The notes beneath the pieces are model-generated. The model worked only from the letters and a program-made list of their open reading frames with translations, was not told where the DNA came from and ran no database searches. Shown in pieces: positions 37,991 to 51,100 of a stretch of 64,000 nucleotides of DNA. The translations under genes were made by a program, and so were the position numbers. Source of the DNA: Pterois miles (lineage: Eukaryota > Chordata > Actinopteri > Perciformes > Scorpaenidae); assembly GCA_947000775.1 (NCBI GenBank), contig CAMQGK010000341.1, forward strand, positions 6,648,501 through 6,712,500. The letters are read 5' to 3'. The number at the start of each line of letters is the position of its first letter. Position 1 is the stretch's first letter.

Positions 37991-40273
37991 CTGCACACGC
38001 TGTACTGTGCTGACTCACAAACCACTCTCCCTCCTGTGATATCCCCATCATCTATTCAGCCAAACTGCAGTGCAGTCAGAGCCTGTAGCCTGTCTCTATG
38101 CTCCAGTGGGCATTTAGCCTCTCACTGTCTCATTTATCTGGGGCCTAGTGTTATAGGTCAATGGGAGTTCATTGTTGCTGAATCTCTCTCTCTCCCTCAC
38201 TTACTCTCCTTGCTATCTCTTTCATGCCACTCATTTTTCTTTCCTCCTACCATCTCCTTTTGTGAGTCGCTTATTCGCTTATTTCCTGTCTTTTTTCTTA
38301 TCTCCGTAAATCCTTCCTCATATCTCTCTACCCTGCTTCTCTTCTTTCCTCTCACATTTATTCAACAGTGGTCTTCACTGGTGTCTCAATCACACTTTCT
38401 CCCGCTCTTATCTACTTCCCCTCTTCTCTCTGCATCTAATCCCATTTATTATTAACATCTAATCAAGGTCTTTTTACATTTCCTCTCCTTTATTTTTCTT
38501 ATTTTGGTCCCCTTCCCACCAATTTTAATCTCATTTGCTATTATCTCCCACAACTTCTTCCACTCCCCCAGCCTTTCATACTGTCTCTTCCCACCTTTTT
38601 ACCACTCTTATCTCCTCTTGTGTTTCTACTTTATTCCCTCAGACCCCGAGCAGAATGTCTACGAGCTCATGTACGACCTGCGTTCACAGTGCGATGCCAT
38701 CCGAGTCACCAAGACAGTACGGCCATATCGCATGGTTATCTGCCCCGTCAACGAAAACAGCGCTGCGCTAATGGTCAGCGACGGCAGAGCCATGCTGTGG
38801 GAGCTAAAAGCCCACACCGGCAAAACTGTCGTCAATCCTAGGTATATACACACACACACACACACACACAGATATATAGCAGGTAGAGGTAATGGTTAAA
38901 AGTTTGAATACTTTGTAAAGTGACTTAACCTGACTTTAAACGACATGATCCTCTGACCTAAATTTAGTGTTCAGTGACTAGCGCAGGTAGGGGGTGCACA
39001 GAGTTTAGCTCTCACTGATGAGCCCTGCTTCCCTTTGATGGAGCACACCCTTGCTGCTGTCGAGGAGACAGTTTTGTATTTATATCTGAAGTTGGCTTCC
39101 TGTGTGAGGTTTGTCTGCCTGTGAGCAGCAGAAACCTGAATTTATTTTGGGCAAATGAGGAATCTTGGGATGAGGGATGGCATGCTTTTGATTTTTTGCC
39201 ACTTTGTGATGAATTATCTTATTTTAGTCTTGTTTGAACTGATTTGCTCTGAAGTTTCAGACAGATGAGCTTTCTATTTCAGGACTGCTGAAATGATGGT
39301 TTTCTTTCGTACTACACTGCATTGATAAACTGATGCTTCCTTGTGACTGTTTCAACATTCTTGTACTTGTTGTTCCCAGACAAGTCCTGCAAGGATGGCT
39401 TAGCCCAGGTTTTATATACTGACATGATTTATAACTTCAGTTAACATTCTCTTTGTGAGGTGCAGGCATCACGTTGTGTCAAGCATGTAGAGATGAATTA
39501 AAAAGAGTTATTCAGAGTGGAACATTTCACTCTGCTGCACGGCTCAATTATAGGTCAATCCCTGAGCGTATAAGTTCTATCACCGTTCGCAGCAGTCGAG
39601 ACAATGATTTTTCCAGCGATCATCTCTTCTTTTTATTGAGCAGCATCTAATCAATACAATGAATCAGTAGACCTGTCATCCTCTGTGAATGCTGCCGTCT
39701 CCCTCTGGTTCAGTAATTTATTAAAGGGCGGATCACATTCATCATTTACACAAGCAATATTCATTTATCACCCTCCATTCACTTGGTTTCAATAACAGCT
39801 GTGTGCCATGCTTTCAAAATGTATTTAATTAATAATCTCTGTCCTCCTCTTTGTCAGTTCTGGGCTTTCGCCACTCTACACACCCGTGTCCTTCTGTGGA
39901 GCTCCTCTGGGTCCAAACCAGAAAAGGATTCAAGATCTCTCTCTCAACAGCATGATCGGTACGACTGCACACATCACTGTCATCTAGCAAGCACACACAT
40001 GTTGAGGTTGGTGGGCAACTACGGGGTCTGAGAAGTGAAGCCAATGCTGAAGTGCCTTAAACTTGCTTGCTGGCTCCACCCTCTCGTGTCAATTTGCAAA
40101 AGATTGCAAAAGACCAAGATGGCGTCGGCCAAAATGGCAAATTCAGAGCTTCGAAACGGCAGTCCACAAAACAATGGGTGACGTCATGACACACACTGCA
40201 CATCCACCTTGTGTATACGTATATATATATATGTACGTATATATATATACGTGCATATATATATATATATACG

Positions 40274-40323
<50 letters not shown>

Positions 40324-40585
40324 TATATACGTACATATATATATATATATATATATACGTATATATATACATATATATATGTACGTATATATATATATGT
40401 ATATATATGTATACATGTATATATATATATATATGTATATGTATATATATGTATACATGTATATATATATGTATATATATATATATGTATATATATGTAT
40501 ATATATATATGTATATATATATGTATATATATATGTATATATATATATGTATATATATGTATATATATATATGTATATATATATG

Positions 40586-40654
<69 letters not shown>

Positions 40655-43600
40655 CATATATCTATGTATATATATACATACATATATCTATGTATATATA
40701 TAGTATTGTGTGTAGATTAGTAAAAATACCGAGATTTGTTATATTTTAATTCCGATATCGGCATAATCCGAAAACTGTTGAAGATAGTTTATTCATTTTC
40801 TATCCGCAGTATGTGACTTCTTCTTTCTTCATCCTCCATTTAAGGATGGCTTTCTAAAAATACTAAAAAGAAAGAAGGCAACATATCTGTGTGTGAGTCT
40901 GTGTACATGTATGTGAGTGCGCCAGGCCCTCTTATATCTGTTATTGTACCTCAGGTTGCTGTGTAGTGCCTCAGGGCACCCAATCCCTTCATGCTTTAAT
41001 ATGTGGCTGCTGGTTTCTCCTCTGTGCACTACACAGGCCAGCATTATTCCCCAGTCTGAGAGGCTCTGCATTAAGAGTCCCATGGGAGCTTGGCCCTTCC
41101 TCTCTTTCACGTTTGTCTGTTTACCATCTCATCCTTTCTCTTATGATGTGTTTCCATCTCTCTCTCTGCCCTCCCTGCTGATTTAGAACAGAGCTGCCTG
41201 TCAAAAGATGAATGTTGGAATAAAATAGTAATGAGTTACAGGATTTTTTTTTTTTTTTTTTTATCTTTTGGTCTTTTTTTTTTTTTTTTTACGTTTGTCT
41301 GCACACACACTGAAGCCAGCTACTGCCTGGAGGAAAAGCTCTGTGTGACAGTTGCTGACTAAAGCTCTTGTTATGAGGGAACGTGACTGGTCAGCAGGTT
41401 GCTAACATTTCATGAAAAGCCAGCTCGTTGTTAAAGTCTCATCCTGATAGGTTAACACAAGCAGGGAAAAGTGATCATGGCTGTAGGCAAGAGCTGCCAC
41501 CTAGTAATCCATTTGCCTTCATTGCATGTTTTCTTTTGCTGCACATGGCGTTCTGTTGTATGTATGTTTTATTTTTTTTATTGATGTTTTGGTTTGTTTG
41601 GAATTATGCCCTTTTCTCATTTTATTGCGTCTTCAAGCATTAATGAACAGACATTTAGAGAGACATTAAATTTCCAATGTAAAGAAGGCTATTATGGTGC
41701 ATGAAATGAAAACCAAATGGATTTTTCAACCAGTTACAATTATAACTTCAAGGCTTTCACACCATCAGAGGTGCCCTGTAGCTCTGCAGCAAATACACAA
41801 AAGGAGATGACTGCCTATTTACAATGTACAAAATTTAGTCATTAACTGGTTGAATGTCAAAAGCATTGCCATCAAATCCATGCCTCAGTAAAAAACATTT
41901 GAAAATTTTTTGAAAATATTAAAGGACCTTGGGCTTATATTTATGCTGATACTGTTACACATTATGACTGCCCAGTAATAGAAGCATTCAGTATAATGAA
42001 TATTAAAGGCATATAATAATGACTGGGTTGGATTTCTGGTTCAAGATCGCTTAAAATGGGACAATACAGGATCAATAAAAAGGGTTGTCTTTGGAGTAAA
42101 TCACATAATGCCTCATGGGACGCAGAACTTCATGCTGTTTTTGAGGAAGATGAATTGCATTACATATATATAGTAATAATTTATCATGCAGCATGACCAC
42201 AATTAGAAGAAAATGCTTTCTTGAATTTTAATGCTTATAAGCAACACTTGGGTGGGTTTTTTGTTTAGTATTATTTGTAAGTTATAATGCCACTCTGGTT
42301 TCTGCCTTTTCTTTATTTTCTAAATAATGGTGTCTTGTAAGATAAGATAAGATATTCCTTTATTAGTCCCACAGTGGGGAAATTCACAGCCTTCAAAGCC
42401 TGTTTGGGCTGGGTATATTATTTATGTATGCATGACAAATTAATAATATGATAAAATTTTCATACATGGCAGCTACTTTACTGGATATCAAGAAGAAACA
42501 CATCAGCAAACTGCACCCACATGCAAAGTGGAGCGTTGTATGCTATCGATGTAAAATGTGTAAAACATGGGTTTGTGGTTTAATTGTCTCAACTCACCAC
42601 TACATCCTCTAGATCACTGAAAGTGCCCAACTGACCTTAATGAAACAACCAATATTGGTTGTTTTCTGCTGCCTTGTTGTGTGTTTTTCCACTTCAGCCA
42701 AAGAACAGCTGTGGATTAGATCAGCAAAGCCAAGTTTAAAATGTTATTCGTAAGGGCTTATGAGCTCTGTTCATTCAACAGCTAATGAGCTCTGTTACAA
42801 ATAGCGGTTCCTGTAAAGCTTGACAGGAACGCCCACATAGATCATTTGCTTACATAGAACAGGAACGCCTAATAGCTGCTGACACTTTTTGCCAAATAAC
42901 TTCATTGTCCCGTTCATGTCAGTCAAATCATTTGGTTTTAACGATTTAACTCACTTTTTGCCAAATGCTCTGATGAAAGAAGTGGAGCAAACTATAGCTA
43001 ATTAGTTGCTTATTGTAACATTAATGTAGGTCATTTGTACCAATTTGATCTTAACAAAGCTACCTAGCTTGGTAGCTTGACAAAGCTAGCTTCTAGCAAG
43101 CAATCCATTGATGCTTATTCATATAGCAATTTAAATGAAAGGAGCTGCCTTGTATACTGAGACAGATCTTGGGTATGGCTGCACTTTTTGCTGTAGGTGA
43201 GGTGGCTATATAGAAATTCACAATATCCAAATATGTGTGCTTGAACTCCTACCATAAACATTACATAGCCTACACAGGATAGCTGTTGGCTGAGTCATAA
43301 TGGGCGTAAAGCTCATTTTGGTTTACTGTGGTCTGCTGTCTTCTTCTGTGTCTTTACGATGAAGTACGTACGGGAATAACAGCCAGAAGCAGCTGTGCAT
43401 TTAGAAAGTAGAGAAGAAGAAAAAGTAGTTGTTGCTGTACCGCATGAACCCCTCCAAATAGTGGGATGCAGCGACTGCAATCAGACTTCTGGAAAAAAAA
43501 AAAAACGAGGGAAAAAGAGATAACCGCACACTTCTCTCCAAGCTACAGAAGATTAGGTTTATTCCAACAAGTTCTATCTTATGGCTTCATCAGGGTACAA

Positions 43601-45136
43601 ATGACACTGTGCCATGTAGGGTGACTCACGCCTGCACAAAACCAGGACACAGTGTCTGTCTCATATATATACAGCCTCATCTGGAGCTGTAGCAGGAGCT
43701 ACTTATCAATTGTTGATGTAGTTGCTGTCGGTACGTCGGGTAGCTTCAGTTGATAGTTTGGTAGTTTTGCTTCATTTGCTCGTTTTTGATTTTGTCTGAC
43801 ATTTTTGTGTGTTTGTAACACATAGTGCTCCAGGTATGCCTACCAGCTCTCAAAAATGTCTGATTGTGCTCTGTTGAAATGGTGTAACCGATTCCTAATG
43901 CACATTTTTGCAAACATGTGAACAGTGAGCTGTCACAGACAAATAAACTGATGCAGTTTTAATGAAATCTCCACAGTATGGATGGTTGCTTCAGAGTAGC
44001 TGTCTGAATCCTTTCCAAACTTTTACAGACCCAAACTACTCCACAGATATTATACAAAATACTGTAGAACACAGTAAGCAAAGTTATAGGGAGCCATTAA
44101 AGTAAAGCCGTGTTTGCTTAATGCAGACTTCTACAGCTGCCAGACTTATCATCTAAATTGGATCAGCTTGACTAATTTTGTGGATGCCTAAATATTATAT
44201 TGGACGCAGTTGTACCAACACATACACAATACTAAAGGACTTAAATCAGGGTCAGACAATCTAATAGGACATTCCTAATTGGAGCTTCATTTCCATTAAT
44301 TGTCTTTATGTAATTTTGTCATATAGTTCCACTTTTAATATTGATTTATGTAGGAAAAATGTAAAAAGGAAGACATTTAATGGACACTTCTCATGTTCTT
44401 GTAGCAACTTGAAGCATGCTAGATTTACTGTGTTTAATATTATTTAATTGCTTTAATAATTAAGTAGCAAATGTTGTGGTTTTAACTCCAGGCCAGACCA
44501 TGATAGCTGGTGAGGCTCTTCCTCCATCATGCAACCAGCAAGAGGTCCAGTTGAAGTTCCTGCTGACTGGCCTGCTGTCCGGTCTGCCGCTGCCACCATT
44601 TGCACTCCGCATGTGTCCACCTCTTACCACCAAAAACATCAACCACTACCAACCCCTGCTGGCTATAGGTAGGTAATAATGCACCACTGACACACAGATC
44701 TTCTGCACTCAGTTCTGCTCTGTGTGAAGGAGCAGTGATGTGTTTCACAGAGAAAGGATTGCAGAGTATTCTGAAATATAAGAAATGGTAAAGACATGCC
44801 ACATCGGGGCTTCTCAAAGTCCAGACCAAGGTCTGCTTTTGAATTTCATTTATGTGTGTTGTGTTGTTTCATCATGATTTGTTGCTGCTTCAGAGTTGAG
44901 CCAGTTGCATCAGTGCTGCAGTTCATGGAGAAATGGGAACTTCTTTTATATTTGTGTTACTTTTCTCTGTCGCAGTCATGACAACAAATAGTTTTGCTCA
45001 ACATTAGTGAACGTTTCATGAATGCTGTGTGCGGCTCATTTAGATGAATGGCTATTATATATATTATATAATTAAAGGTCCCATATTACCCTTATTTTGT
45101 TTACATGCTGTCATGTTTTAAAAAGGTAATTTACAA

Positions 45137-45174
<38 letters not shown>

Positions 45175-48100
45175 TTGTAAATGACCTTTTTTTGTAGTGT
45201 GTACCCAGGCGTTGTCATCCCTCTTGCCATCTCTGTAACAACCACAGATTTTGGGGGTTGAATAAGAAGCTTGTCTGGTTTGATTTATGAAATGTTGCTG
45301 CCCAGTGATGAGAGCACAAAACATCCAGCGAATGAGGAACGCTGTAGAGGGCACAAGGCTGGATGATTGTGCAGCTGCAGCTACACATTTTAATCGCTTG
45401 CATGTCCAGGCCCTTTATCAATGCGTATCTGTGGTTTTGGTCTGAAAAATACGACATAATACGCACTGGAAATGAATTGCAGCAGAGCAAGACCTTAATC
45501 ATTGGTTCATCACGAAACAGGAAATTAACAACTCCTGATATGAATGCAGGCCTACACCTCAGAACAGTAACACAATTATCAACTATGTTCATCCATATGG
45601 TCTGTCGAAGGGATCTGTCACAGTGAATACATCTTTTCAGAGTCTCCAGTTTTACTCCATTATGGTTTTAATTCAAATTTGTCTTTAAATGTCGTCTTTT
45701 AATATTCTGTTTAATGTAAGCTGTTTAGGTTGCAGCAAAACGTGTATGGAGGCGTAAAATGCTCTTAAACTTGCTGACACTTTTGTTGAACTCTCTTGAC
45801 ACATCAAATGAAAAGCACACATCATTATGTCTGAATATCCGAATCACTGCTGTGAATCAACTCTTTGAGACAGGACGTGCATAAGTAGCAGTCCATCAAA
45901 TCTGACTCTGCGGTCTGAAATGATGCAAAAGGCAGTGACTTAATATGAAATATCAGCCTCTGTTATGACTCCCCAAAGACGGCTGCTAGATGAGAGAGAG
46001 GCAGTGAAAGTTTTGATTTATTTGTTTTAGATCAGCATAGCCATTTTCTTCTAAAGCTACCCTATCTTCTCCACAGTAATGATGCATAAAATTATGAGTC
46101 TCAATTTGAATGTGAAATTAAGAGCAGAAGTGTGTTTGTATTGTGACTGTTTTTGCTGTTAGTTGCTTTGTGTGTATATATCTGTGTGCACACACTCCCA
46201 TCACTCACACCAAATTTTGTTTAAGACGAATGCAGACGTGCTGCTGTTCTCTGCCCAGTGCAGCAAACCTTCAGTTTAGTTGTCAAGCTGAAAAATAGGT
46301 TACATTCAGTCCCCTGACACAGCCCACATAAATTAATCACACCTCAAAGATACATTACCTCCCACAGACCCACCGACAAGCAGATGAATAATAACACCTT
46401 CAGCCATACACATCTTCCAACCATTTGGTCTTGGTTGCTTTGTCACTTTGACATGTGCATCACATCCACAGTGGTGTGATGCAGAGATCTCTGAGGTTAC
46501 GTTAAAAGGCCTGAAGGGATGACCAGTGCTGCTCTCCATCTGTTATAGGTTTGTCTCATATGAGATTTTGTTGAAGATAACGTATCTCTGCCTTTAAAAA
46601 AAACCAACCACCATTCTTTTAAAAGCAGCCATTTCAAAAATACTTTTCAATCACAGACTTGTAATTTTTTCCCCCAATCAGTGAATGAATTTTTGATCGG
46701 GGGCAGTAGAAGCCCATCACGCCGCAGATGGTGTGGGGTTGACTTGGCACAGCTGGTTCCCAGTGGCGTTCTGAATCTAAAACTAGAACACGCCGATCGA
46801 GTTTTCTGTGCACATCATTTGTCAGGTCCCCATAGTCAACTTGCAGAGTCAAGTAGTTAAACAGTCTCTAGCTGCATTATTGAATTTTGCCTTTTGCTCC
46901 ACTTCCTGTGAGCTGGCTCGTGAATAGTAAGTTTGAGGGACTGTATAATTACATTGGGGATTTAGATGGAGGGCACATCTCTGCTGAAAGGTGGAGGCGA
47001 TGTAAGTATGTTTAATTAAATTGGTATCTTGAGGCGACTATATTTCATTTCTAGCCGATTTCTTGAGTTAGCACAGTTAGGAATGATATATACACTATTG
47101 CAACAAGGTAGAAGTTACAGTAACTTTAGAAATTGCCACATTTGGAGTCTAATACTTGGCCTCACTGCCTTGTTTTATAAATTGACTACATTCCTGGTTT
47201 ACAGTTGTAGTTGTCACTTCCTCAGTAATAATGCCAAGGTTGGTACTGTGACAGGTGCTCTGGCAGGCGTTGGCATCTGTCACCTCTCTTGTTTACCAAG
47301 AGCCAGAGAATACACCTGATCATTAAATCCAGAGTGATCCATGGATGAGTGCTCGGCAGATACAGCTCAAAGTCTTTCTTCCAGCCTCTGCATGAGGTTT
47401 CTCCCTGATGTGTAGTTGACTTAAAGGGGGACTCGGTGAGCCTCAGTGATGCGACACCAGTCAGTGGAACAGCCAAGGGAAACCGAGTTTTTACACCTTC
47501 CACTAGGTGCAAATAAAGCTTGAGATGAACTTACTGCTGCTGGTGTGAAAGCACTGGGGGTTGAAATTGCCAGCCACTGTTTCATTACAGTTAGACAGAA
47601 GACAGGATTCCCCGTCTCTGTTTTCTCTATTTCCGTCTCTCACTCTCCCCCTCTCAGTAATTCGTGCTACTTGCCTCCAAAGGGAAAGTTACAGAAGCTG
47701 TGCAACCAGCCTAGCTAGCCAGAGGCAGTGCTGTCTGGTCTCCTGTCTAAAAATCTGTAATCTTTGTGAGACCTGACAGCTCCATTAGAGATAGGTGCAA
47801 GGCCCAGAGCCTTCCTTTTCAGTGACATATACACAAACACTGACAAACTGACATCCATGCCTAATCATCTAAGGGTGGCATGCCTAATTTATTAATCCGT
47901 GCTCTCCCGACAGCTATTCTTTGTTTGGATCCGCAGAGTGAAACCGCAGTAACAGTGGAGAAAAGTATCAACACAGCAAAAACATCAGTTGCAAAGTGTG
48001 AAAATTCAACACCTGATATGAAGTCAGCTACTGAGGCATGCACCTCAAAAAGCAATATAATTCTCAGATGGACTGACACTCATTCGCAGCTCCAGTGGCC

Positions 48101-51100
48101 TGTCAAAGGAAATATCGGTTAGGTTTGTTGTCCACGAAAGAGTCTGTTCAAAGCTTCCAGAGTACACATTATCCTCTGCCACCACACACTTAATTTGTAA
48201 AGCTGGGTTCGACTGAGGATAGCCCAGCTCTGTCATCAGCTGTGCTTCTTGCTGAAACACTTTGGTTGATATCAAATTTTATTGTAATGCATCAAATGCA
48301 ACAAAAATATTCTTATAATATGGACAAGGATCAAATCATTTGGTCAATATGATTAAACAGAGATTTTTACTAGAAGTTAGCCATGATCCAGTTTAAAGCA
48401 TGTTTGCTAAAGTGTGTTGGTAACATCAGCCAAACTTAAAGGACTAGTTTGACATTTTTGGAAGTACACTGTTGCCTGCATTGTTGCCAAGAGTTAGATA
48501 TGAAGATCGATACTACTCTCATGGCTGAATGGTAGATATGAGCTTACTGCCAACAGCTGACTAGCTTAGCTTAGCATAAAGACTGGAAATGGGGGAAACG
48601 GCTCCAAGCCTGGCTCCAAAGAGTATAAAAGCAAAGAGATGAAACTCTGGTGCTTTTTTAACAGCTGTTCCCAAACAACTGGCTATCAGCCAGCAGCTAG
48701 TAAGTAAATAGTTACAATAGTATTATTTTATTCTATATAATCTTTATATATGTAATTTCATTGAATTTAGTTTAACTTTTACTTTTGTACGGCACTTTGA
48801 AGAAGAAGAAGAAGATCTACCTTTATTAGTCCCACAATGGGGAAATTCAATTTACACTCTGTTAAACTCATACATGGTACATGCAGACCTGAAACACACA
48901 TACATGCATTAATGGAGAGATGTCAGAGTGAGGGGGCTGCTCCTGACAAGCGCCCCGAGCAGTTGGGGGTTTGGTGCCTTGCTCAGGGGCACCTCGGCAG
49001 TGCCCAAGAGGTAAACTGGCACCTCTCCAGCTACCAGTTCACACTCAGTTTTTGGTCCATGTCGGGACTTGAACCGGTGACCCTCCGGTTCCCAAGCCAA
49101 CTCCCTACAGACTGAGCTACTGCCGCCCCCTGAAAGCAGATGTTTTACTGTCTAGTTGTCGCTTTCAGTCCAACATGGTGGAAGTATAGCTTTGCTGCTG
49201 GGTGCTGATGTTGCAATAGAACGAACAATTGGCTTTCACTTCTTATCAATATGCGTTCTTTGCTGGCTCTATCTGAAGGCACACTCACTAATAAATGCCT
49301 TTCTTGGAGCAGTGACTCATTGTGTATAGTGTGTTCAGTGACTATCATACAAACAGCAGAAACACGGGAGTCACTGTGCGAGGACAAGAAATAACACAAA
49401 CACAACACAAAACCCCTTTTGAAACCACAACTTTAAGTTTTTACTCTTACTAAACAAACAAGATGTTAATTTGTGAGCAATGTATGAAGGGATGTTTTGT
49501 TACATTTGGACAAAGCCAGGCTAGCGATCTCCTCTTGTTTCCAGTCTTTCACATCTTTCGCATCACATTTGACAGCTATGAGTGGTTTCATACTTTTAAT
49601 CTACTTTTGTCAAGAAAGAGGAAGAAAGTGAATAGGAAATGCATTTTTTCTTAGAGCCTGATTTAGTATTAAACCAGTTTTGCTAGTTCAAAACAGCAAA
49701 AATGCTTGAACACTAGCTAGAGGCCATTTTTCTGTTTGCTGTCATATTTGTATCTGTCCCAGAATCAAGTCTTTTCATCGATTTTCATCTCTTACCTCAC
49801 CAGACCATATGGAGGGGCAGCATCTTTTTGATCATCTTGATTAAAGTAAACAAGTGTTGGCTGTGAGGCAACTCGGGGACAGAAGTATCTGTGTTTATCT
49901 CCACCCACCCACTTCCTGTATGCCTGACATCTATCAGCTGCTCAGGAGGAAGGATGGGAAGACACACATGCACACACATGGATGTCTATGCGGCGCTGCC
50001 TATCACCACCTCCAGATGTTGTGTCAGCATGTGGTCGTCTCGCTGAAGCCCGGTGCAGACTGAGCAATCTGTTGCAGGAGGACTGGGCACGTCAGCCCAG
50101 CACACTCACACTGAATAATTATAGAAGTAGATGTGCCTCTGCACCTGCCTGTGTTCACCATAAACATAAAAAATAAATCCCCCAAATACTTTCCAAGCAT
50201 GGACTTGGAGAATGGACTTTTGATTTGCTTTCACATCTCAAAACTGTTGTTTTTTTAAGCAATCCTCCAGAATTGAGTAATTATTTTAATTGCTGCTTCT
50301 TTCAGCTTCCTTGCTTAGGTTATAACCTCAATTGTTTTGCGTTTTATGTTTTCCTCTCTAATGTAAATTAGTCCATGGCATTCTATAAAACCATGAAAAA
50401 GCTGTTGTAATCATTCAAGGGAAATTTCCGTAGTGTAAATAGGTTTTATGGTTTAAAGCTGTGTAGACAAGGGCTTGTATTACTTGTTTTGTTAAAATAT
50501 AAAAAGATATCTTTGGATTAATCACCAATACAATAGTCATGATACAAATGCACATCAAAAATGTTTTAATAAGTAAAACATGAATTAAAATGTGACATCA
50601 CTTATTCAAATCCCTTGAAGATGCAAAATTATTTAAAATCATTATTACCAGGATACTTTTGAGCAAGGCACAAAGATGAGTTTGTTTCAGCTCTAAATTT
50701 GTAACTTTCTCTACATTTGCTGAAAAAGGCTGTAAGTTGATTTAGAGTTAATTTTAACTTGCATCATGTTAACTTGCAACACCTTAAATAACTTTAAATT
50801 TGATTTTCTCTGTCGTCATCACTTAGTCAAACCTCCTCAGAGTATCAAATGTCACCTGCAGTATTTAATCAGGTTTGTGGAGGGATGGAGCTGGTGTGCT
50901 GTGCAGCGTTTTCAGACTGTGAGCTGGGTGACACAGAGTTTGATGTGCTGCGTCAACACACACCTACTGCAGTGACAGGGTACACATGGGGCGTCTCTCT
51001 GATCCTGCTGGAGGGTAGATGCTGCGAAGTTAAGTAACTGTATGCCTTGTGACCGCTTGTCTTTCTGTGTCAGTCTGTCTCACATTTCTTATGCACTCCT

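Noticed and set aside
40057..40749. Long open frames of alternating Tyr-Ile on both strands
   Set aside because: Translation of a TA/TG microsatellite; no codon bias or homology.
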